The translations under genes were made by a program, and so were the position numbers. From a marine gamma proteobacterium HTCC2148 (lineage in GTDB: Bacteria; Pseudomonadota; Gammaproteobacteria; Pseudomonadales; Halieaceae): DNA of 64,000 bases. The stretch is taken from contig DS999230.1 in NCBI GenBank assembly GCA_000156295.1, positions 124,001-188,000 on the forward strand, written 5' to 3'. Positions 58,021 to 64,000 of the stretch are shown piece by piece (position 1 is the stretch's first letter; the number at the start of each line of letters is the position of its first letter). The notes below the pieces were generated by a model. It had not been told where the DNA came from and made no database searches. It was given only the letters and a program-made list of their open reading frames with translations.

Positions 58021-59463
58021 TCAGATTTCAGCCAGCAGTTGCTTAAGGAACTGCCAGAAAGGTTCAACGGTATCGATTTGCAGGCGTTCTGTCGGCGAGT
58101 GAGCGCCGCGAATAGTAGGACCGAAGGACAGTATATCCACATCGGGTTTCTTGCTTTTCAGTATGCCGCATTCCAGCCCGGCATGAATGGCTTTCACCGC
58201 AGGCCGGTGGCCAAACATTTTCTCATGCAGCACACAGCCTTGTTCCAGCAGCGGGCTGGTGAAGTCTGGCTGCCAACCGGGATAGCCCACATCGGGGGTG
58301 ACCTCCAGATCAAATGCACGCGCCAATGCCAACACCGAATGCTGCAAAGGCAAGGACTGGTCCTCATTGAAAAAACGGTAGCTGGATTCGAGATAGAGCT
58401 CTCCCTGCTTCAACCGCAGAATTGCCAGATTAATGCTGATGTCTACCAGATCAGCCGGTTGCTCCAGATTATAGGCCTGGGCGCCATGGGGAAAAGCAGC
58501 AATCAAATCCAGCAAACGCATCGAATCAACTTCATCGAGGCTCGCGTCCACCCGGGTGGCGACAAGCTCCATTTCCAGCTCGCTATCAGCTGCCGGCAGG
58601 TAACCGACCGCTCGCTCCCGCAACGCCTCCAGTTGCTGCTTTAAAGCAGCACCTGCGCCCGCGTCGCAAACGAATGTTGCGGTTCCCTCCCGGGGTATGA
58701 CGTTATGAGCGACACCAACATCAATGCTCGCAAGTTGCAATCCGGGCGTACCACGCAGGCCCTCTCCCAGCAGTTTGATTGCGCTGCCAAGCTGCTCGTG
58801 AATTTGAATCCCTGAGTGACCGCCCGCAAGACCACGTATCGTCAACTGCCAGCACTCGGCTTCCCCGGCAACCTGCTCTTGCGAGAAGCTGCGAGAAAAC
58901 TGCCAACCCGCGCCACCCGCGCAGCCGATATAAAGTTCGTGCCAATCCTCGGTATCGAGGTTGAGCATCAATGTGCCTGTCAGCATGGATGCGTCCAGAT
59001 TGAGCGCGCCGCCCAGACCAGTCTCCTCATCAACCGTGAACAGCAGTTCCAGAGGAGGATGCACTACCTCAGGGTCTGTCATCAGCGCAATCGCCGCTGC
59101 GCAACCTACGCCATTATCTGCGCCCAGGGTGGTGCGATCTGCACCCAGCCAGCCGTCACTGACCTGCAGCGTTAAGGGGTCTGTTTCAAAGTTGTGTTCC
59201 CGGTCCGTAGTTTTCACCGTCACCATATCCAGGTGGTTCTGGATAATGACAGTGGGGCTAGCTTCCTTGCCACTGGAGCCCGGCACGTAGATTACCAGAT
59301 TGCCTTCGGTATCCATCTGATACCGATGACCCGACTTGTCAGCCAGGTCCAGCAGATACTGGCGCACCGCCGTCTCCTGTTTCGAGGGCCGGGGAATCTG
59401 GGTGAATTGATAAAAGTGCTCCCATAAATGGGAGGGCTGCTGGGGGTAGTTGGCAGGTTTCAT
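58021..59463 (-). CDS. pepD: Cytosolic aminoacyl-histidine dipeptidase
   Basis: A 480-residue M20C-type zinc peptidase. Metal ligands are visible in IQNHLDMV, LGADNGVG and FTVDEETGLGG, the last holding the catalytic Glu. The QIPRPSKQE N-terminal motif and SFGPTIRGAHSPTE C-terminal motif are typical of PepD. It splits Xaa-His and other dipeptides. It lies 15 bases upstream of the aminotransferase on the same strand, so it may be co-transcribed for amino acid recycling. Confidence 0.95.
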   Translation of the reverse strand: MKPANYPQQPSHLWEHFYQFTQIPRPSKQETAVRQYLLDLADKSGHRYQMDTEGNLVIYVPGSSGKEASPTVIIQNHLDMVTVKTTDREHNFETDPLTLQVSDGWLGADRTTLGADNGVGCAAAIALMTDPEVVHPPLELLFTVDEETGLGGALNLDASMLTGTLMLNLDTEDWHELYIGCAGGAGWQFSRSFSQEQVAGEAECWQLTIRGLAGGHSGIQIHEQLGSAIKLLGEGLRGTPGLQLASIDVGVAHNVIPREGTATFVCDAGAGAALKQQLEALRERAVGYLPAADSELEMELVATRVDASLDEVDSMRLLDLIAAFPHGAQAYNLEQPADLVDISINLAILRLKQGELYLESSYRFFNEDQSLPLQHSVLALARAFDLEVTPDVGYPGWQPDFTSPLLEQGCVLHEKMFGHRPAVKAIHAGLECGILKSKKPDVDILSFGPTIRGAHSPTERLQIDTVEPFWQFLKQLLAEI

Positions 59464-59608
59464 TGTGGCCTTATCAGCAAATTCGGGGGCGGAGCATTAT
59501 AGCCCCAGAGGTCATTTTTCACACAATTTAACCGCAATTTTTACGCCCAATTCACGAGGCCTCGCCTTAGACTACTCCCATAGTGGTTCAATACTAATAG
59601 AGATCGTC

Positions 59609-59794
59609 ATGAAAAGAATGGATGAAGGCAAAGTGAGCCTGGTGGAGTTTCTCTCCAGCATCAAATTTGCCCGGCAAAATTCAGTGAGTTTTGACGTACA
59701 AAGCGGCAACCGCTTTGCCCGTTTCGACCAGCGTATACCCGTTGGCCACCAATTCGGTAATGAAGATTCCAAACTGATTCGCAGCGCTAATTAA
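59609..59794 (+). CDS. Small hypothetical protein
   Basis: A 61-residue open frame (MKRMDEGKVSLVEFLSSIKF then ARQNSVSFD). The sequence is mixed hydrophilic with no signal peptide or known domain. AGAG lies before the ATG. Upstream frame extensions overlap pepD and are discarded. Coding status is plausible but not proven. Confidence 0.5.
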   Translation: MKRMDEGKVSLVEFLSSIKFARQNSVSFDVQSGNRFARFDQRIPVGHQFGNEDSKLIRSAN

Positions 59795-59855
59795 AACCCT
59801 GGCTTGTTGCGGGCCGCCAAGGCACGCAACAAGCGCTGTGCCCGCAAGTCCCGCT

Positions 59856-60686
59856 TTAGCCCACCGCCTTCACAAAAGGCGCTATTCGCTCACTCGCACA
59901 TATTGACCAGCGCTGTTCTGGCGCCACCATATGATTGGCAATGACCGCGAACACCAGCGGGTTAAAGGGAAAGCCTACGTGGCTGGCCATGACGGCCATG
60001 TTAGTAACATAGCGAGGGTCACCCTCACAGCGGGCAATACCCTTGCCGACAATGCCATCTGACTCACTGAAGAGTGCGAGTATGGGTACCTCTAATTCAC
60101 CGCCGCTGTAGGTGTAGTCCACCCAATAACGCAGCGCCTCTTCTGATTCGTCCCCCGACTGCTGATTCATGCGAGCCATGAAGCTGTAAAGTGCCGTGCC
60201 TCGGGGATCACCAAAGGGGGTGCCTAATGTAATTACCTGGCGAATATACTGCGGATAGCGATGGGCCAGCGCGACCGCATAGAGACCACCGAGACTCCAC
60301 CCGATCAGGCTTAGCTTGCGCCCCGACCGATGGAACTCAGCTTCGACACGTTGGGCGATTTGCTGTTCCAGCTCCGCGCGGTGGCGCATGAACTCCTCCA
60401 TGCTATTAGCCCGGGCGTCGCTGGCATTGCGGCCCATACCCCAGGGAATAGCATTGTAGCCCCGCTCATTAAGGAATTTGCGCAACATTCCAGTAGAGCC
60501 ATCGGCTCCCATAAAGCCCGGCAAAGTCATCACCGAGTGGCCATCTCCCTCGGGCAGGGTCTTGAACAGGCCCTTGCAAAGCACGCTGGTCCCCGCCTCC
60601 AGAGCCACCCGGCCAAGTTCGCCAATGCTGTGGCGTAATTTTGGGGGTCGAATGTCCGAAACGAAATGGCTCGCTGCTATCGGCAT
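59856..60686 (-). CDS. Alpha/beta-hydrolase (lipase/esterase-like)
   Basis: A 276-residue hydrolase. The nucleophile elbow is LIGWSLGGLYA (GxSxG), preceded by the oxyanion-loop-like LPGFMGADGST. A likely acid lies in LFSESDGIV, and the catalytic His is probably in ASHVGFPFNP. There is no signal peptide. Some relatives are called lipase or PGAP1-like. The start at MPIAASHF is supported by AGGG nine bases upstream. It is divergent from cmoA. Confidence 0.85.
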   Translation of the reverse strand: MPIAASHFVSDIRPPKLRHSIGELGRVALEAGTSVLCKGLFKTLPEGDGHSVMTLPGFMGADGSTGMLRKFLNERGYNAIPWGMGRNASDARANSMEEFMRHRAELEQQIAQRVEAEFHRSGRKLSLIGWSLGGLYAVALAHRYPQYIRQVITLGTPFGDPRGTALYSFMARMNQQSGDESEEALRYWVDYTYSGGELEVPILALFSESDGIVGKGIARCEGDPRYVTNMAVMASHVGFPFNPLVFAVIANHMVAPEQRWSICASERIAPFVKAVG

Positions 60687-60843
60687 TTTATATTCCCTAC
60701 GAACAAAAGATGTGCCTCCATTGTCTCCACTTTGGACGGCCAGCAACAGAACATTACCGACCGGCCGGTTTAATATTTCATGCTAGAATCGCGCTCGTCG
60801 TCCGGGCGCGCCATTTACCGGTCACCCAACTGAGTTAATAAGC

Positions 60844-61575
60844 ATGAGCGAAAGCCGAGATACCATCTACGCCGATCCCTTGCGAGAAGCGGGCCTGTTC
60901 ACCTTCGATGAAAACGTGGCCAGGGTTTTTCCCGACATGATAAAGCGCTCGGTACCTGGCTATACCACCATCGTTGCCATGACCGGTCTACTGGCTCAGC
61001 GCTACGCCGCTGCAGGCAGCGTGCTTTACGACCTGGGCTGCTCTCTGGGAGCCTCTACCCTGGCGATGCGCCAGGAACTGCGCGGCAAAGATTGCCGCAT
61101 CCTTGCGGTCGACAACTCACAGGCCATGCTGGAACGTTGTCGGAACATCATCGACACCGACACCCACGATACGCCGGTAGACCTTATTTGCAGCAACCTG
61201 GAAGACGTGAACATCGAAAACGCATCGGTGGTTGTGCTTAACTTTACCCTTCAATTCATTCCGCTAGCGATGAGAAATGAAGTTATCCAGCGTATCTATG
61301 ATGGCTTGCGACCAGGCGGCGTCATGGTGCTTTCGGAAAAAGTTACTTTCGAGGATCCGCATTTAGACGAACTCAATATTGAACTTCATCATGAGTTCAA
61401 AAAGGCAAATGGGTACAGCGATATGGAAATCGCACAAAAGCGTGCCGCTATTGAAAACGTACTGCTACCAGAAACCGTGGCGACCCATAAGCAGCGCATT
61501 GCCAGCGCCGGTTTCGGCTCATGCGATGTCTGGTTCCAGTGTTTTAACTTCGCTTCCCTGGTCGCTCTTAAGTAA
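60844..61575 (+). CDS. cmoA: Carboxy-SAM synthase CmoA
   Basis: A 243-residue Rossmann methyltransferase-fold enzyme with YDLGCSLGASTLAMRQ as SAM site and the family's early RVFPDMIKRSVPGY motif. It makes carboxy-S-adenosylmethionine from SAM and prephenate. The stop TAA shares its last A with the cmoB ATG, so translation is coupled. Confidence 0.96.
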   Translation: MSESRDTIYADPLREAGLFTFDENVARVFPDMIKRSVPGYTTIVAMTGLLAQRYAAAGSVLYDLGCSLGASTLAMRQELRGKDCRILAVDNSQAMLERCRNIIDTDTHDTPVDLICSNLEDVNIENASVVVLNFTLQFIPLAMRNEVIQRIYDGLRPGGVMVLSEKVTFEDPHLDELNIELHHEFKKANGYSDMEIAQKRAAIENVLLPETVATHKQRIASAGFGSCDVWFQCFNFASLVALK

Positions 61576-62570
61576 TGGACTATCGACCGCTTATCGAGCA
61601 GTGGCAAGGCGGCGATCTCGATCGCTGGGCACAGTTGTTACCCGAACAACTGGAGACAGGTCTGTCCCATAAACGCTACGGCGACCTCGCTCGCTGGATG
61701 GATGTTCTGAACTCTCTACCCGACATTGTCCCGGACCAAATCACCCTGGATAGCGCTCGTGTTGGAGCCAGTTGCAACCAACCCTTGCCATCATCGGCAC
61801 TGGAGTCGCTCACTCAACAACTAATGGGGCTACATCCCTGGCGCAAGGGGCCGTTCGACTTATTTGGCGTTCACATTGATACCGAGTGGCGCTCTGACTG
61901 GAAGTGGGACCGACTTGGCAGTGGCATCGACTCTCTTCAAAGCCGGCGAGTGCTTGATGTGGGTTGCGGAAGCGGCTATCACTGCTGGCGCATGGCCGGC
62001 GATGGCGCCAGAGAAGTGATTGGCATAGACCCCACCCCTCTCTTTGTCGTGCAGTTCTGGGCACTGCAGAAGTACCTCCAACAAACCAATGTCTGGTTGT
62101 TGCCTGCTGGTATCGAACAAATGCCAGATAAGCTCAATGCATTTGATACCGCATTTTCCATGGGCGTGCTCTACCACCGACGCTCGCCCATGGATCATTT
62201 GCGGGAACTGCGAGACTGCCTCCGTCCGGGCGGCCAACTAGTCCTGGAAACCCTGGTCATTGATGGCAAGCTGGGCGACACACTGGTTCCGGAAGGTCGC
62301 TATGCACGCATGGGCAATGTCTGGTTCCTGCCCAGTTGTGACACCCTGGCTAGCTGGTTGAAAAAAACTGGTTTCGTCGAGCCGCGGCTTGTAGATGTGG
62401 GACTAACATCCATAGACGAACAGCGTTCTACCGACTGGATGACCTTTCATTCCCTGGCTAATTTCCTTGACCCACAGGACAGCAGCAAATCCATAGAGGG
62501 GCACCCTGCACCCCGAAGGGCTGTGTTTACTGCACGAGTGCCTGGAACCTGGAAACCGCTGGATAACTAG
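61575..62570 (+). CDS. cmoB: tRNA U34 carboxymethyltransferase CmoB
   Basis: A 331-residue enzyme with the motif WRSDWKWDRLGSGIDSL and SAM site VLDVGCGSGYHCWRM, followed by the MGVLYHRRSPMDHL segment. It uses the CmoA product to convert 5-hydroxyuridine-34 of tRNA to 5-oxyacetyluridine, which widens wobble decoding. Confidence 0.96.
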   Translation: MDYRPLIEQWQGGDLDRWAQLLPEQLETGLSHKRYGDLARWMDVLNSLPDIVPDQITLDSARVGASCNQPLPSSALESLTQQLMGLHPWRKGPFDLFGVHIDTEWRSDWKWDRLGSGIDSLQSRRVLDVGCGSGYHCWRMAGDGAREVIGIDPTPLFVVQFWALQKYLQQTNVWLLPAGIEQMPDKLNAFDTAFSMGVLYHRRSPMDHLRELRDCLRPGGQLVLETLVIDGKLGDTLVPEGRYARMGNVWFLPSCDTLASWLKKTGFVEPRLVDVGLTSIDEQRSTDWMTFHSLANFLDPQDSSKSIEGHPAPRRAVFTARVPGTWKPLDN

Positions 62571-62685
62571 GCGAGCTGCTTGTCTGTACTCATACCTACA
62601 GGACAGCTAAACTTGTCCCGCCTGTGATGAAAGCGCCCCGAAGCGAGCACACTGGTTTTTATCCAATACTAATAAGGAGCGCTAC

Positions 62686-64000
62686 TTGCCTTCCCATTTG
62701 CAGAAGCAGCTTGAATCACTGACCGGCAGCCAGCAAACGTCGCTGCTTTGCAGCATCGGCCGCGGCATTGAAAAAGAAAGTCTGCGCATCACCCCCGATG
62801 GTGCTCTGGCACAAACGCCCCACCCTCGCGCCCTTGGCTCAGCACTCACTCACGGTTCAATTACCACCGATTATTCCGAGGCACTGCTGGAGTTCATCAC
62901 TCCGGTGGACACTGGCATTGATAGCAGCCTGAAAACTCTGGAGGACATACACCAATATGTTTACAACCAGATGCCCGAGGAAATGCTTTGGTGTGCTTCT
63001 ATGCCCTGTTTTTTGGGAGAAGATAAAGACATCCCGGTCGCGAAGTACGGCAGCTCCAACGTCGCACGCATGAAAACCGTTTATCGCTACGGCCTGGGAC
63101 ATCGCTACGGCCGGGTCATGCAAACCATTGCCGGTATCCACTACAATTTTTCCATGCCCCAGGCCTATTGGGACCAGGCCTGGGCAGAAGCCGGCCAACC
63201 CGGGGAGCTGCAGGATTATATCAGCGAGCGTTACCTGGGCCTTATCCGCAATTTTCGTCGCTACTCGTGGCTACTGATTTACTTGTTTGGTGCTTCCCCG
63301 GCCATCTGCGGCAGTTTTTTGCGCAACCACGATCAGCATGGCCTGGAGCCCTTTGGTGATGGCCACAGCCTCTACCTGCCCCATGGCACGGCGCTGCGCA
63401 TGGGTGACCTGGGCTATAACAGCGATGCGCAAAAAGGACTGAGGATTTGTTATAACTCGCTGGCCAATTACGTAGAAACCCTGCGCGCAGCAATCATGCA
63501 ACCTCACCCGGATTATGCCCACCTGAGTTCGGGTGAATCAGGCGAATACCAGCAACTGAACGACAGCCTGCTTCAGATCGAAAACGAATTTTACAGCCCC
63601 ATACGCCCCAAGCGCGTGACCCTGTCAGGTGAAACGCCCTTGCATGCCTTAACCGAAAGCGGCATCGAGTACATCGAGGTTCGCTGCGTAGACGTCAACC
63701 CGTTCTCACCCGTGGGCATAGACGCTGAACAAATACGATTCCTGGATACCTTCCTGCTCTACTGTTTGCTGGAAGAGAGCCCCGCCTGCACTGAGCAGGA
63801 ACAGGACTGCATGGCGGCCAATATGAATGCTGTCGTCAATCGCGGGCGTGAACCTGGCCTCGAACTCAGCAGCTGCAATGGGTCGCGTCTGATGTCCGAT
63901 TGGGCAAACTCCTTACTGAGTGACATGCAGGATATTTCTAAGGCGCTGGATAACGCCCATCAGAGCAAAGCATACGGCGAGTCACTGCAAGTACAGTCCG
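62686..64000 (+). CDS. gshA: Glutamate-cysteine ligase GshA (3' end beyond window)
   Basis: The first 438 codons of a gamma-glutamylcysteine synthetase are present and open to the window edge. CSIGRGIEKESLRITPDG, YSEALLEFITP, and IAGIHYNFSMPQAYW are family signatures. It makes gamma-glutamylcysteine, the first step of glutathione synthesis. Translation starts with TTG at 62686, fixed by AAGGAG (62674-62679) six bases upstream and by the start of family similarity. About 80-90 residues are missing at the C-terminus, judging from the usual length of about 520. Confidence 0.95.
   Translation, partial: MPSHLQKQLESLTGSQQTSLLCSIGRGIEKESLRITPDGALAQTPHPRALGSALTHGSITTDYSEALLEFITPVDTGIDSSLKTLEDIHQYVYNQMPEEMLWCASMPCFLGEDKDIPVAKYGSSNVARMKTVYRYGLGHRYGRVMQTIAGIHYNFSMPQAYWDQAWAEAGQPGELQDYISERYLGLIRNFRRYSWLLIYLFGASPAICGSFLRNHDQHGLEPFGDGHSLYLPHGTALRMGDLGYNSDAQKGLRICYNSLANYVETLRAAIMQPHPDYAHLSSGESGEYQQLNDSLLQIENEFYSPIRPKRVTLSGETPLHALTESGIEYIEVRCVDVNPFSPVGIDAEQIRFLDTFLLYCLLEESPACTEQEQDCMAANMNAVVNRGREPGLELSSCNGSRLMSDWANSLLSDMQDISKALDNAHQSKAYGESLQVQS

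Overview
The window is a stretch of chromosome from a Gram-negative gammaproteobacterium. Evidence: a TonB-dependent receptor, a DcaP-type porin, TolC, OmpA and LapG/LapD proteins, cmoA-cmoB-gshA in a row, and exosortase H. Gene content resembles marine Cellvibrionales-type bacteria (Halieaceae or Spongiibacteraceae), but that placement is inference. I saw no rRNA, tRNA, CRISPR array, insertion sequence or prophage.

Region 1 (about 0.4-13.8 kb) holds ferritin, a short-chain dehydrogenase, a DcaP-like porin, a class II aldolase with a divergent short Crp/Fnr-type regulator, a DUF1653 protein, a purine permease, a TonB-dependent receptor, exosortase H with its partner membrane protein, a patatin, a histone-deacetylase-like amidohydrolase and a CPA2 antiporter. 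Region 2 (13.9-20.9 kb) is a four-gene plus-strand cluster: cytochrome P450, a streptogramin-lyase-like propeller protein with a haem c motif, a PQQ dehydrogenase, and a cytochrome c/PQQ-propeller fusion. It looks like a cytoplasmic hydroxylation coupled to periplasmic oxidation; the substrate is unknown. Region 3 (21.2-25 kb) has an MscS channel, a 3-methyladenine glycosylase, and a lipoprotein and serine-protease pair that share one reading frame separated only by a TAG codon.

Region 4 (25-49 kb) is a complete c-di-GMP-controlled surface adhesion island of the Lap type: a TolC-OmpA outer-membrane channel (LapE), the periplasmic protease LapG, the inside-out c-di-GMP receptor LapD, two giant adhesins (2257 and 1784 aa) with near-identical N-terminal retention modules carrying the LapG target TAAG, a LuxR-type regulator, the adaptor LapC and the ABC transporter LapB. 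In the known model LapBCE exports the adhesin, the N-terminal module stays plugged in the outer membrane channel, and LapG cuts at TAAG when LapD is not holding it. Here one LapG/LapD switch and one transporter apparently serve two adhesins. One adhesin has a 741-bp tandem repeat and the other a von Willebrand A domain. Two perfect TGTGA-N6-TCACA palindromes, the consensus for CRP/Vfr, lie in the island's non-coding gaps.

Region 5 (49.4-64 kb) is mostly core metabolism: haem A synthase, an acetoacetate module (acetoacetyl-CoA synthetase, thiolase, divergent LysR), ABC-F protein Uup, an aromatic/aspartate aminotransferase, dipeptidase PepD, an alpha/beta hydrolase, the tRNA wobble-uridine genes cmoA-cmoB, and gshA, which runs off the right edge.
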